A program made the position numbers and the translations under genes. The notes beneath the pieces are model-generated. The model did not search any database, was not told the origin of the DNA, and was given only the letters and a program-made list of their open reading frames with translations. Positions 37,705-47,425 of a stretch of 64,000 nucleotides of DNA are shown one piece after another (positions within the stretch are counted from its first letter, which is position 1; every line of letters begins with the position of its first letter). Source of the stretch: Ignavibacteriota bacterium (lineage in GTDB: Bacteria; Bacteroidota; Ignavibacteria; Ignavibacteriales; Melioribacteraceae); contig JABFGH010000008.1 in assembly GCA_013112585.1 (NCBI GenBank), positions 124,001 through 188,000 of the forward strand, given 5' to 3'.

Positions 37705-38238
37705 ATGGAATTAACAACAATAGCCTTCTTAGAATCTTACAGCCTTGAGAACAGTGCCGGCATAATGGGAGCAGTTCTTGTTACAGACACCGACACTAAA
37801 CCGATTGAGTTTAGAGTTACCGCACCAATTAAGCCGACAAATTTTCAAAAAACTTTATATGGTGATGTTTTACTTGAACACATTCTTGTTGAACTTATAG
37901 GCGTACCGTTATTAGAAGCAATTAAAGAAGAAGTGGATATTATAGTTGTACGCGATCCCTTATTCTTAGGCTTAAATAATAAACAAGGTGTTAGAGTTCT
38001 TAGAGTTTATAAAGAAGAAGAAGGACCTGCTAGAGCCGGAACATCAAGTAAAGAGATAGCAAGTTCAAATAACGGCACTTCAAAAGTTTTGGCAGAAACA
38101 TTAAACAGATTTGAAAATGAACTGCCGGAAATTTTGGATAAGCTTAATACTATTTCTGAAAGCAGACATCTAGTTGAACCATTTGAAAGACTGAAAGTTG
38201 CTTGCGAACAAGTACAATCGCAAAAAGGCAAAGAATAA
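37705..38238 (+). CDS. Conserved-looking protein of unknown function, partner of SNF2-like gene
   Basis: The protein has 177 residues and a good ribosome-binding site (GAGGAG). I do not recognise the family. The first 110 residues look like a compact alpha/beta domain: IMGAVLVTDTDTKPIEFRVTAPIKPT, then QKTLYGDVLLEHILVELIGVPLLEAI and VDIIVVRDPLFLGL. The last 60 residues are a flexible Ser/Asn linker and a charged helix, possibly coiled coil. It ends 6 bases before the 1164-residue SNF2-like gene, so they form a two-gene unit. The strict pattern EFRVT-P-KPT--QK-LYG is what I would use to find relatives. Confidence 0.8.
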   Translation: MELTTIAFLESYSLENSAGIMGAVLVTDTDTKPIEFRVTAPIKPTNFQKTLYGDVLLEHILVELIGVPLLEAIKEEVDIIVVRDPLFLGLNNKQGVRVLRVYKEEEGPARAGTSSKEIASSNNGTSKVLAETLNRFENELPEILDKLNTISESRHLVEPFERLKVACEQVQSQKGKE

Positions 38239-38244
38239 CTTGTT

Positions 38245-41200
38245 ATGTACCGGAAGGTAAAAAAGAAGATTGCAGCTTCAATTACCAATCTTGATTCCCC
38301 GGCAACAAAAAAGAAACTTATCGATATGGCTCCGGCTGAAACGCGGGCGGAAAAAGTTGAGGTTCTTTCTGAGCCGGGTATTATCCCTTTTGATTTTTAC
38401 AAACTGACTAAACCCAAATACGCGCTTGTAAAAACAAAGTTTCCCCAGGTAAGCGTTATCAGCACTTTCGATGAGTATTTTATTAAAAAATCGAAAACTA
38501 ATGTGGTGTTTTTCGACTTCGGAAGAACCAAATCTAAAAACGTGGCAATTGATTCTGATAATAAAACCAAAATTAATTTTACTGCAAGTGTTATCAGCAG
38601 CAGTGATTCTATTGTTCTTAAAACAAAAGAAATTGGTGAGCGTGAAAAAACCGATAAAATAACTTCAGCCAATTACCAAATGGATTTTGATATTTTAAAA
38701 GTAGATAATTCTGATATCAAAATTGAAATTGGAACACCCGCCAAGGTTGAAAAAATTAAAACCAAACTTCAAAAAGATACCCCGCTTGAAATTAATTTCC
38801 GACCGAAAGATGCTGATACCTTTGGTATCTTTAAAAGAGAATTATTAACCGATGAAAATATTTCTGAAAATGCATTAAGTGAATTTACTGAGCCTGACTT
38901 TAGTTTACCTTCTGAAAGCATTGATAGTGTAAATTATTTAATGTCAGTACCGGAAATTAAAAATTATATAGATGAGCAAGTTCCCGTTGTATTTGAAGTG
39001 AGCCTTAATCAAGCCTCGCTTAATACCGGTGATTTTGATGCTGATGCAGCAATTGAAACAACTGATTATTCAGGCATATTCGGTTTAGAGGAAGCGCAAA
39101 AAGATAGTGTAGGTGAGATAAAAGACCATTCTCAATTATTCGGTTTAAATATTGATGAAAGTACTGTTTCTATCAAAATAGAAGATCATTCAGATTTATA
39201 TGGTTTAAATGTTGATGAAAGTACTGATTCTGTTGAAATAGAAGATCATTCCGATTTATTTGGTTTAAATATTAACGAAAGTATTAAAGCAATTGAGCTA
39301 AAAGATTACTCTGATTTATATGGTTTGAATGATCATCTATACATCAAAACAATTGACTACCTTAAAGAGTTTAACAAAGACTCTGTAACAACCGCAGTCT
39401 CTGAAAATAAATTAGATGTAAATGATACCGAGATGCCCGGCAAACCGGAAATTTATGACATGCTTAAAAGTAATGTTCATGATATTCCCAAAGAGAGCAA
39501 AGTATACGCTAAAATTAAGCTTGATAAATTTGCAGCAACTGAAACTATTGATATACTTTCCCTTGCAAAGGAAGATATAGAAGAATTACCGGAAGCACCC
39601 TCAACTACTGAACTTTGGGCGGATCAATATTTCAGCACACCTAAAATCATTTTTGAACTTACAGATATTAAAGACCCAAAATTTGAAAGACCCAAATTAT
39701 TTAAAGTAACTTTTCAGGACTTTGATTCTTCGAGCATTCAACTACAGGAAATTAGCAATGTAAGTCTAAGCTCAAATATTCTAAACATAAACTCTAACCC
39801 TGTTTTGGCTCAGCAAAAAGTACTCGAGCTAAAAGCTGCCACTAAGCTCGAACTTAAAAAGACTGATAAGAAACTTGAAGATGTTCTGAATAATTACTTT
39901 CAATTTTTAATGCAGCCTTCCGTTGAATTAACTAAAGAAGAAAAAGCCGAATTACTATTCGGGCTGCATGATTATCAGATTGAGGGAGTGGACTTTCTTT
40001 CGTTGAATGAAAGAGCCGTCCTCGCCGATGATTTAGGACTTGGTAAAACTGTTCAAGCAATAGCCACCTTAAAAATTTTGATGAGACAAAGGATTGTACG
40101 AAAAGTTCTTATTGTTACAAATAAAGATGAAATGGGCAGCGAAGAACTTTCTGAATTAAGTGATACACCAATTGGCTGGGCAGGACACTTTTTGCATTGG
40201 GCTGATCAGTACAGCATTTCTTTAATCGATGGAGTAAAAAGTAAGAGGAAAAATAAATGGAGTGAAAATTCACAAATTAACATAATCGATTACAATAGTT
40301 TATTGAATGATTTTAAAAATTCATTATTAAGTGAAGATAAATTAAATTCGTTTGATTGTATTATTTTTGACGATTATGAAACTCTCCTTACAAATAAAGA
40401 TAAGTATGAATCTTATCTTTCAAAAATAACATCAAAATATGTTTGGAATTTAACGAGCAGTAATCAAAACGTAAATTTGGAAGATACAAACAAACTCCTT
40501 TTAGGCAGCGGAACTGAAAGTAAGGAATTTGCAGTGTTACACCGCTCCCGATTAAGTGTATCAACCGGTTTACCGCTTGTTGTCCGAAACGAAAGATGGG
40601 TTAGTTTTGATGATGAACAAAATACAGCTTATACTAAAGCTTTAGAAGAAGGCAGGAACCAACTTGAAAACTTTCTTTCAACAGGAAATATCCTTCGTTT
40701 CCAGGCAAATGTTTTATTCTTTCTGCATAAATTAAATCAGCTTTCAAACTTTGTAGATGGTGCACAGACAAGCAGCAAATCAAATATTCTGATGAATTAT
40801 GTAAAAACTATTGCTGCTAATAAAAGTCAGGTAATAATTTATTCCAATTATGATAAACAGGGAACTAAGCAAATTGAAGAACTCCTCGATACATCGGAAA
40901 TTAAATATGCTAAATTCCTTGCAGGTATGTCTTCAGAAGAATTAAATAATTCCGCAGCTAAATTTTCCGGTGATAAAAATATTACTGTGCTGCTTGCCAG
41001 CTTCAAATCTGCCGGTGCGCGCAAAGCACTCCCATCGGCTCCTTATTTAATTAATTTCGATCCTATCTGGAGCCCAACCGCTCAATGGCAAATTGAGGAT
41101 ACAATTATTTCAAAATTTAAGGGAAAGACGCAAGACCAGTTTAGCTTAACAGTTTATAATTTACGAGGCGAAACTGAAATTGAAAAATCAATTCTTAAAA

Positions 41201-41739
41201 CGCTTGGTGAAAAAGGATTTCTCGAAAGAAATTTATGTGATAATATTCCGGCACAAACTTTTAGTAATATATTAACTGATGATGAATGGAAAAATATTAT
41301 CGGTCTTAAACTAAAAGATGAAAAGGATTCTAAGAAAACATCCGTTGACGATAAACTAAAAACGGCGGCAGATAAAATCGGTAAGCTGAATAAAGATGAT
41401 CTGCTCGCTAAAATATCTTCACTCCTTAAATCGCTCGGGTTTAAGAAAATTGAAAAAACCGAAGATGGTTCAACAGATAGGACTATACTTTCATGCAAGT
41501 TCGATAGGAATGGTGTTGAGCAGTTTGCAAAAATTAATTGTGTACTTACTGATGATACAAACTTAAATTCAATCAAAGAGTTCGTACACTTCCAATCAAC
41601 AAAATCCGATTTACACAGATTGATTGTAATATCAATTTATCCCCTGCCTGTAAATATATTAGACTTCAAAAGCCAAAAGGTAACGTTCGTTGATCGAGAA
41701 CTACTTGCTAAATATTTACTTCACTTTAATGAAATATAA
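38245..41739 (+). CDS. Divergent SNF2-fold protein with acidic repeats and Mrr-like C-terminus
   Basis: The protein has 1164 residues. About 1-555 is an acidic, low-complexity region with four to five ~21-residue repeats (about 270-375; core DHSDLYGLNVDES). About 565-985 has the SNF2 layout: LHDYQIEGVDFL, then P-loop ADDLGLGKTVQA at about 594. However, the DEAH box is FDDYE, motif III is LTSSNQN in place of LTGTP, and the motif VI region reads QWQIEDTIISKFKGKTQ where arginine fingers are expected. Residues about 1050-1164 resemble an Mrr-type nuclease fold (LLKSLGFKKIEKT, LIVISIYPLP, VTFVDRELLAKYLL) without clear catalytic residues. It may bind ATP but probably does not act as a standard translocase (inference). 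Confidence 0.8.
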   Translation: MYRKVKKKIAASITNLDSPATKKKLIDMAPAETRAEKVEVLSEPGIIPFDFYKLTKPKYALVKTKFPQVSVISTFDEYFIKKSKTNVVFFDFGRTKSKNVAIDSDNKTKINFTASVISSSDSIVLKTKEIGEREKTDKITSANYQMDFDILKVDNSDIKIEIGTPAKVEKIKTKLQKDTPLEINFRPKDADTFGIFKRELLTDENISENALSEFTEPDFSLPSESIDSVNYLMSVPEIKNYIDEQVPVVFEVSLNQASLNTGDFDADAAIETTDYSGIFGLEEAQKDSVGEIKDHSQLFGLNIDESTVSIKIEDHSDLYGLNVDESTDSVEIEDHSDLFGLNINESIKAIELKDYSDLYGLNDHLYIKTIDYLKEFNKDSVTTAVSENKLDVNDTEMPGKPEIYDMLKSNVHDIPKESKVYAKIKLDKFAATETIDILSLAKEDIEELPEAPSTTELWADQYFSTPKIIFELTDIKDPKFERPKLFKVTFQDFDSSSIQLQEISNVSLSSNILNINSNPVLAQQKVLELKAATKLELKKTDKKLEDVLNNYFQFLMQPSVELTKEEKAELLFGLHDYQIEGVDFLSLNERAVLADDLGLGKTVQAIATLKILMRQRIVRKVLIVTNKDEMGSEELSELSDTPIGWAGHFLHWADQYSISLIDGVKSKRKNKWSENSQINIIDYNSLLNDFKNSLLSEDKLNSFDCIIFDDYETLLTNKDKYESYLSKITSKYVWNLTSSNQNVNLEDTNKLLLGSGTESKEFAVLHRSRLSVSTGLPLVVRNERWVSFDDEQNTAYTKALEEGRNQLENFLSTGNILRFQANVLFFLHKLNQLSNFVDGAQTSSKSNILMNYVKTIAANKSQVIIYSNYDKQGTKQIEELLDTSEIKYAKFLAGMSSEELNNSAAKFSGDKNITVLLASFKSAGARKALPSAPYLINFDPIWSPTAQWQIEDTIISKFKGKTQDQFSLTVYNLRGETEIEKSILKTLGEKGFLERNLCDNIPAQTFSNILTDDEWKNIIGLKLKDEKDSKKTSVDDKLKTAADKIGKLNKDDLLAKISSLLKSLGFKKIEKTEDGSTDRTILSCKFDRNGVEQFAKINCVLTDDTNLNSIKEFVHFQSTKSDLHRLIVISIYPLPVNILDFKSQKVTFVDRELLAKYLLHFNEI

Positions 41740-41767
41740 TTTTTAACAATTCTACATTTTCTCAAAA

Positions 41768-44620
41768 TTATTTTTGCAGCATCAATTTTTTTGCTGTGCT
41801 GAATTCACCCGCTTTTAAAGTATAAAAATAAACTCCGCTTGAAATCGGTCGGCTAAGGGATTGGGCATCAAAACGAACTTGATGACTTCCTGAATTAATG
41901 AACCCATCAACTAAAACGGCAACTTCTTTTCCCAGCACATCATAAACTTTTAATGTAACATAACCGGATTTGGGAACTGAGTATTGAATAATTGTACTAG
42001 GGTTAAAAGGATTAGGAAAATTTTGAGAGAGATAATAATCAGCAGGTTTGCTTCCGCTATCATCAATTGATAAAGGCAAATAAAAATAATCCAAAATCTT
42101 ACTCATCAACTCTATTCTAACACTTTGCGGATAAACAGTTTCAAATGGAAAAGCAAAATAGACCATGGCTCCCGCGGTACTGCTGTTTGGGAATGTGCCC
42201 TGATAAACAACTGCCGCATTATTTGAAGTTGAAGGAGCACCGCTGTATGTAAGTGAATTTATGCCGCCATTAACACCATTAATCGCATCGGGCCAATCTA
42301 CATCAATTGTACCTTGCGTTCCATCATCAAATAAAAATGGGTCCATCCCGCTAAAGATGCTGCCCGCATTTGCCTCAACAGTATAATATGTTCCCGATTG
42401 ATCACCGGGTGCGTCTTTAACATATTCGGCTTTAAGAAAATTATTATAGAAACTAATATCAGCAATTGTTGAGGAACCGGTTCGCCCAAGGTCCCAGCCA
42501 ATTTCTGCACCCGAAACAAAAAGATTACCTCCGTTCTGCAGGAATGACATTACTTTCGATTTTTCAGTGCTGTTAAATGTTTCATCTGCTGTACTTTCAT
42601 CGCCCAAAAACCAGACCACAGTTTCATAATCATTTATCAAAACCTGATCATTTATTACAGCATCGTTAAGTACATACGAAAATGGAAAACCGTTTTCATT
42701 CAAAGGATCTGCATACATTTTTATGTAATCAAAACGCGTGTTGGTAGCCCTATCAAAACCATTAACTACAAGTACTTTATGGGCTGATGAAGATGGAACA
42801 CCTGCAAATATTCTATTTATAAAGTTGGAGGAGCCCCGCGTGTTCTTTGCTTTTACTTTGAAGTAGTAAACCTGGTTTTCCTGCAATCCGGTTACTGTAA
42901 TTTGACTGCTTAATGATTCAGCTGAATCTGAAAATGTAATACCGTCGGTACTTATATAAGCTACATATTTTTCAGCAAACTCAGTTTCTTCACATTGAAT
43001 TGACAATGTTGATCCATTAATATTTGTTACACTGATAAAATTAGGAGCCGCAGGCAGCGGTGCAGAAAAGCTAACCGAATCGGATTCAACAATATTTGAA
43101 ATATCAGACTCATTCCAAAAACGATTTGCGGCGGTAACAAAATATTTATACGTGCCGGTATAAAAAGTTGCATCATCAAAGTCTTCTCTAATTACAGTTT
43201 CTTCGTTACTTAAAATCATCCTGATTATTTGATCATCATCCCTATCGTAAATTTCATCTTCCGATCGATAAAGAATAAACCATTGTTTTTCCGATAAAAA
43301 TGGTGCCGGTGTAATTGTTAAATCATAATTCAAAGAATCAATTTTTTGGATGCTGAGTGAAAGGACATCGGGCAATTCTGCATCCACTATCGGGCGCACC
43401 TTAGTTTTGCGATCAAAAAACATATCACCCGCTTCTCCCCAATAATCATAATCATCCCACGTACCGGAACTAAAAAATTGAAAGCCATCAACCCAGCTTA
43501 GTGTTCTGCAGCTGTTAACAATTTCCGGATGACGATACCAGAGGTTATTCTGGTCGAGAATATAGGAGCCGGGTCCTACCGAGTATAATCTCCCATCGGC
43601 AATACCCTGCTGAATATTAGGCTGCCAATCAGTTGTAAGCTCGGTTAAAAAAGCCGCTCCGGAAGTCCAATGATAATGCATAGGTGTAAGCTGATCAACG
43701 ATTCCTAAATTAAACCAAAGTGCGGCATCCTGAAACACTACATAGTATCCGTTCCATCCATTAGTGCCGCCTAATTTGTATTTACCCAAAGTTGCAGGAG
43801 TTAACCTTACCCAAGGCTTAACTGCTTGAATTGAATCGTGAAGCGTACCTACAAATTCTGTCACACTTGCTCTACGCCAGTCAGCCCAACTGCTGAAACC
43901 CGAAGGAATACCGCCGCTGGCAGGATGTTCGGCATCATAAATATATCTTTTAGTCCCCTCTATATTTTTACCTTCAGCAATTTTTTCATTTATAAATTGT
44001 CCGTCCATTAACGATATTTGTTCAATGGCTGATTTATTGTTACTCATATCATCTTCATCGTATTCATTCCAGCGAACATAATCTAAATGCAATCCATCTA
44101 TATCATAATTTCTAACAATCTCCATAGCAACATTAATTGTGTATTCTCTAACAGCGGCTAATCCCGGCGATGCACTTTTGTAAGAAGTCATGTACTCGCC
44201 GTCCTCATTGGTATTTATCCACTCCGGATGTTCATAAGCAATAGTACCGGGCTGATTTGAAGCTACGTGGAATACATTAAACCAAGCATGTAATTCCAAT
44301 CCCCGCTTATGTGCTTCTTCAACAGCGTAAGCCAAAGGATCATAACCGGGGTATTGATGCCCTGCGTAATATCCCCACGGCTCGTATGATGAGTTGTAAT
44401 ATGCGGTTCCGCTTTGACGAACCTGCCACAACACCGCATTCATATTTGCTTTTACATGATTATCCAAAATAGCTCGCACATTTACTTTATTTTGTTCCGC
44501 GGTTTGAAATCGGTTTATATGGTCCCAGGTAATTACCCAAGTGGAACGAAATTCTTCATTGGTTTGGGCTGTATTTTTTATTGTTATGATTGCAAGTAAA
44601 AGTATTAGAAGGTGTTTCAT
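41768..44620 (-). CDS. GHL10-type glycoside hydrolase with T9SS sorting domain
   Basis: The protein has 950 residues. A signal peptide (1-18) precedes a family-10-like glycosyl hydrolase domain (about 22-400: FRSTWVITWDHINRF, NMNAVLWQVRQSGTAYYNS, LELHAWFNVF, IDGLHLDYVRW). Fibronectin-type III segments lie at about 420-610, then a flavodoxin/ThuA-like domain (about 620-840). The end is a type IX secretion type-A sorting domain (about 865-950: YYLSQNFPNPFNPST to AKKLMLQK). It is thus secreted or surface-attached and likely acts on a polysaccharide or peptidoglycan-like substrate. It converges on the SNF2-like gene with 28 bases between the stops. Confidence 0.88.
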   Translation of the reverse strand: MKHLLILLLAIITIKNTAQTNEEFRSTWVITWDHINRFQTAEQNKVNVRAILDNHVKANMNAVLWQVRQSGTAYYNSSYEPWGYYAGHQYPGYDPLAYAVEEAHKRGLELHAWFNVFHVASNQPGTIAYEHPEWINTNEDGEYMTSYKSASPGLAAVREYTINVAMEIVRNYDIDGLHLDYVRWNEYDEDDMSNNKSAIEQISLMDGQFINEKIAEGKNIEGTKRYIYDAEHPASGGIPSGFSSWADWRRASVTEFVGTLHDSIQAVKPWVRLTPATLGKYKLGGTNGWNGYYVVFQDAALWFNLGIVDQLTPMHYHWTSGAAFLTELTTDWQPNIQQGIADGRLYSVGPGSYILDQNNLWYRHPEIVNSCRTLSWVDGFQFFSSGTWDDYDYWGEAGDMFFDRKTKVRPIVDAELPDVLSLSIQKIDSLNYDLTITPAPFLSEKQWFILYRSEDEIYDRDDDQIIRMILSNEETVIREDFDDATFYTGTYKYFVTAANRFWNESDISNIVESDSVSFSAPLPAAPNFISVTNINGSTLSIQCEETEFAEKYVAYISTDGITFSDSAESLSSQITVTGLQENQVYYFKVKAKNTRGSSNFINRIFAGVPSSSAHKVLVVNGFDRATNTRFDYIKMYADPLNENGFPFSYVLNDAVINDQVLINDYETVVWFLGDESTADETFNSTEKSKVMSFLQNGGNLFVSGAEIGWDLGRTGSSTIADISFYNNFLKAEYVKDAPGDQSGTYYTVEANAGSIFSGMDPFLFDDGTQGTIDVDWPDAINGVNGGINSLTYSGAPSTSNNAAVVYQGTFPNSSTAGAMVYFAFPFETVYPQSVRIELMSKILDYFYLPLSIDDSGSKPADYYLSQNFPNPFNPSTIIQYSVPKSGYVTLKVYDVLGKEVAVLVDGFINSGSHQVRFDAQSLSRPISSGVYFYTLKAGEFSTAKKLMLQK

Positions 44621-44869
44621 TTTCGACTCATTTGTTATTTCAAATATTTATTCAAAATAAATAAATATTCATAAGATAAAAACATGTTAAATCACACTGG
44701 CGAATTTAAGGGTTGAGAATTTTTTACAGTTCAATAATTAAAATTGAATTTTTATAAAACTTTTATATGAACCTGAAAAAATTGTTTAATTATTATCTGA
44801 CCAAGTGAGTAAAATCTTTTAATTAAAATTCGATAGTATTGTTAAGAACAATATCAATTTGAGGTAATA

Positions 44870-45265
44870 ATGCCAGTAGTTTGGAAGCCGGAATACGAAG
44901 TTGGAATTGAATCTGTTGATGAACAGCATAAGCATCTGGTAAGTTTAATCAATAAATTAGAAGAAGCTAAGGCACATGAAAATGAGAATGAGGTAATTCA
45001 TGATATATTTTATGAACTTGTTGACTATACAAAATATCATTTTAGTGAAGAAGAAAAGTTTTTAAAATCGTTTGAGTATGAAAACTTGATGGTTCATAAA
45101 GCCCAGCATAAAGTCTTGGTAAAGCAAATTGTAGATATATTAAATGGGCTTAAAAAAGGTGAATACGAAGTAGGTGAAAAGTTGACCTTGATGTTACAGA
45201 ATTGGCTTATTAAGCACGTACTAAAACATGATAAAATTTATGCAAATAAATATCTGGGAAATTAG
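44870..45265 (+). CDS. Bacteriohaemerythrin
   Basis: This is a di-iron oxygen-binding protein of 131 residues. The ligand pattern is complete: His in VDEQHKHL near residue 21, YHFSEEEKF with His and Glu near 57-61, HKAQH near 74-78, and HVLKHDK near 116-121. The protein is soluble and single-domain, so a role in oxygen storage, delivery or scavenging is likely, rather than signalling. GAGGT lies 7 bases before ATG. It faces the minus-strand decarboxylase operon across a terminator. Confidence 0.95.
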   Translation: MPVVWKPEYEVGIESVDEQHKHLVSLINKLEEAKAHENENEVIHDIFYELVDYTKYHFSEEEKFLKSFEYENLMVHKAQHKVLVKQIVDILNGLKKGEYEVGEKLTLMLQNWLIKHVLKHDKIYANKYLGN

Positions 45266-45302
45266 ATAAGCCGGAGTTTTTCAAAATTGAAATGATTTTT
45301 TA

Positions 45303-45329
45303 AAATAAAAAACCGCCCGTAAGGCGGCT
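45303..45329 (-). terminator. Terminator of the decarboxylase operon
   Basis: CCGCC and GGCGG (extended by AA/TT pairs) form a stem around CGTAA. Read on the minus strand it is followed by TTTTTTATTTT. It closes the operon 45351-49431. Confidence 0.85.
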
Positions 45330-45350
45330 TCAAACAACAATCAATCTTTA

Positions 45351-46517
45351 TTAAACTACTCTCATAAGCAGGCTGAGCAAAATACCGGCTGCAACTGCCG
45401 AACCAATAACACCCGAAACATTAGGCGCCATAGCATGCATCAGCAAGTGGTTTGAAGGGTCATCCTTTAATCCTAAATGCTGAACAACACGCGCACTATC
45501 GGGAACCGCTGAAACACCGGCAGCACCTATCATTGGATTTAGCTTATTGTCACCCTTCAAAAACAAGTTCATGAACTTCGCAAATAGAATACCCCCTGCA
45601 GTTGCAATTGCAAAGGATACTGCACCAAGTACAAAAATTAAAATCGATTGCGGAGTTAAAAATGTTGTAGCTTGTGTTGATGCACCAACGGTTAAACCGA
45701 GCAGCAATGTTACAATATCAATCAAGGCTTTGCTCGATGTATCAGCTAATCTTCTTGTAACACCGGATTCTTTAAGCAGGTTGCCGAAGAAAAGCATTCC
45801 TAATAACGGAAGTCCGCCGGGAGAAATAAATGTTGTAAGTAATAATCCGACAATAGGGAAAAGTATTTTTTCCAAACGTGAAACCGAGCGAGGCGGTTTC
45901 ATTTTCATTTTTCGTTCTTCCGGACTGGTTAATAAATTTATAATAGGCGGTTGAATTACCGGAACAAGTGCCATGTATGAATAGGCAGCAATAGCTATAG
46001 CACCAATTAACTCCGGTGCTAATTTAGATGAAAGAAAAATCGCAGTCGGACCATCAGCACCGCCTATGATACCAATAGCAGCGGCATGTTCAGCAGGAAA
46101 ACCTAATGCTAGTGCCGCTATAAAAGTTAAAAATATACCAACTTGTGCAGCTGCACCAAGCAGCATTAATTTTGGGTTTGATAGTAATGCCGAAAAGTCC
46201 GTCATGGCTCCGATACCTAAAAATATCAGCGGCGGATAAATTCCTTTCGTAACTCCATAGTATAAATAATTTAGTACACTTCCTTCTTCATAAATTCCTA
46301 ATTGCAAGCCGGCATTTTCAAAAAACGGAATGTTACCAACAAGAATACCAAACCCGATAGGGACAAGCAAAAGGGGTTCATATTCTTTAGCTATGCCTAA
46401 GTAAATAAACACAAGACCTATAACAATCATTATGGCATGCCCGATAGTAATATTTGCGAATCCCGTATATTGAAAAAACGTTGTAAAGCTTTCAGCTAAC
46501 TGTTGTAAAATTTCCAT
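45351..46517 (-). CDS. Na+-translocating decarboxylase beta subunit (OadB/MmdB type)
   Basis: This integral membrane subunit couples carboxybiotin decarboxylation to Na+ export. ATG 46517 is used because GGGAG lies 7 bases upstream; an in-frame TTG at 46520 is too close. It has 388 residues and about 10 transmembrane segments. Family signatures include FLGIGAMTDFSALLSNPK, the Na+-site block GIIGGADGPTAIFLS, and the C-terminal GAAGVSAVPDSARV. It follows the biotin carrier gene without a gap. With the other three subunits it probably decarboxylates methylmalonyl-CoA to propionyl-CoA. Confidence 0.96.
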   Translation of the reverse strand: MEILQQLAESFTTFFQYTGFANITIGHAIMIVIGLVFIYLGIAKEYEPLLLVPIGFGILVGNIPFFENAGLQLGIYEEGSVLNYLYYGVTKGIYPPLIFLGIGAMTDFSALLSNPKLMLLGAAAQVGIFLTFIAALALGFPAEHAAAIGIIGGADGPTAIFLSSKLAPELIGAIAIAAYSYMALVPVIQPPIINLLTSPEERKMKMKPPRSVSRLEKILFPIVGLLLTTFISPGGLPLLGMLFFGNLLKESGVTRRLADTSSKALIDIVTLLLGLTVGASTQATTFLTPQSILIFVLGAVSFAIATAGGILFAKFMNLFLKGDNKLNPMIGAAGVSAVPDSARVVQHLGLKDDPSNHLLMHAMAPNVSGVIGSAVAAGILLSLLMRVV

Positions 46518-46520
46518 CAA

Positions 46521-46958
46521 TTAACTCCCTATCTCAACAAGTGCTTCGCCTTCAAGTACGGAGTCACCGGCATTAACTTTTATTGCAGAAATTGTTCCTT
46601 CTTTATCGGCATTAATATTATTTTCCATTTTCATCGCTTCCATAATAAGCAGCTTATCACCAATTTTAACAACATCGCCAACTTTAACTTTAATTTCTAA
46701 AATTGTTCCCGGCAGCGGAGCATTAATTAATCCTGCGCCCTTCCTTTCAGTTGGTTTACTGGTTCTTGCTTTGCCGCTATCAGAGGAATGCACTACCGGT
46801 TTGCGAACAAGTGTTGGGGTTTTTGTTACTTTTTTCTCCGTATGGACTTCAACTTCGTACGTTGTACCGTTAACTTCAATTTTTGCAATGCCTTCTTCAA
46901 TACTTTGTAAGTGAACGTCGTATTTATTACCTCGTATTGTAAGCTTAAATTTTTTCAT
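46521..46958 (-). CDS. Biotin carboxyl carrier subunit
   Basis: The protein has 145 residues. An N-terminal variable part (1-40) and an Ala/Pro/Ser/Lys-rich hinge (about 45-75) lead to a biotinyl domain (about 75-145). The biotin-acceptor Lys110 is in EAMKMEN, the canonical motif. It carries CO2 from the carboxyltransferase to the membrane beta subunit. It sits between the OadG-like and beta-subunit genes, as in methylmalonyl-CoA and oxaloacetate decarboxylase operons. Confidence 0.95.
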   Translation of the reverse strand: MKKFKLTIRGNKYDVHLQSIEEGIAKIEVNGTTYEVEVHTEKKVTKTPTLVRKPVVHSSDSGKARTSKPTERKGAGLINAPLPGTILEIKVKVGDVVKIGDKLLIMEAMKMENNINADKEGTISAIKVNAGDSVLEGEALVEIGS

Positions 46959-46970
46959 TTTACTTCCGTC

Positions 46971-47414
46971 TTATTTCCTTAATGGAGTTTGTCTTAAACC
47001 ATAAATCTTGGAACTCCAAGGTGAGTATGGCTTTTGGACTTTTTTAATTGTTACAATTGTATTTTCAAAATCATGAACTTCTTGGTAGTGAAGCGTGATT
47101 GCCGTGGAAATTGCCGCAGCTATTTCTCCGGGTATATCTAAATCCTTTTGTTCAACCTGTCTGCCTTGGGCACTTAATTTTTTACGCAGATTTAAGTGCA
47201 GCAGCTTTGTTAAGTTTTTAATAAAAAAGAACAGGGTGAGAAGTGCCATAAAAACAATAACATAACCTATAACTGAAATTATAATTCCATCCGTTCCAAT
47301 TTTCGAAATATCAAAAGTCAGGTTATTTGCTAAACCGGCTAAAGAATTTTCTGCACCTGCACTATCTGCAGCAGCCTTCAATGAATCACTATTTTGTATT
47401 GTATCATAAAACAT
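46971..47414 (-). CDS. OadG-like gamma/delta subunit of the decarboxylase
   Basis: The protein has 147 residues. One transmembrane helix (about 46-68, IISVIGYVIVFMALLTLFFFI) follows a short periplasmic N-terminus. A cytoplasmic tail follows with a segment AAAISTAITLHYQEVHDFEN, typical of the OadG/MmdD family that stabilises the complex and links it to the carboxyltransferase. AGGTGAT lies just before ATG. It is 11 bases after the carboxyltransferase stop, within the operon. Confidence 0.88.
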   Translation of the reverse strand: MFYDTIQNSDSLKAAADSAGAENSLAGLANNLTFDISKIGTDGIIISVIGYVIVFMALLTLFFFIKNLTKLLHLNLRKKLSAQGRQVEQKDLDIPGEIAAAISTAITLHYQEVHDFENTIVTIKKVQKPYSPWSSKIYGLRQTPLRK

Positions 47415-47425
47415 TTTATCACCTG

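Noticed and set aside
41154-41576. Minus-strand frame opposite the SNF2-like gene
   Set aside because: Ser-rich antisense of the coding strand, no ribosome-binding site, no recognisable domain.
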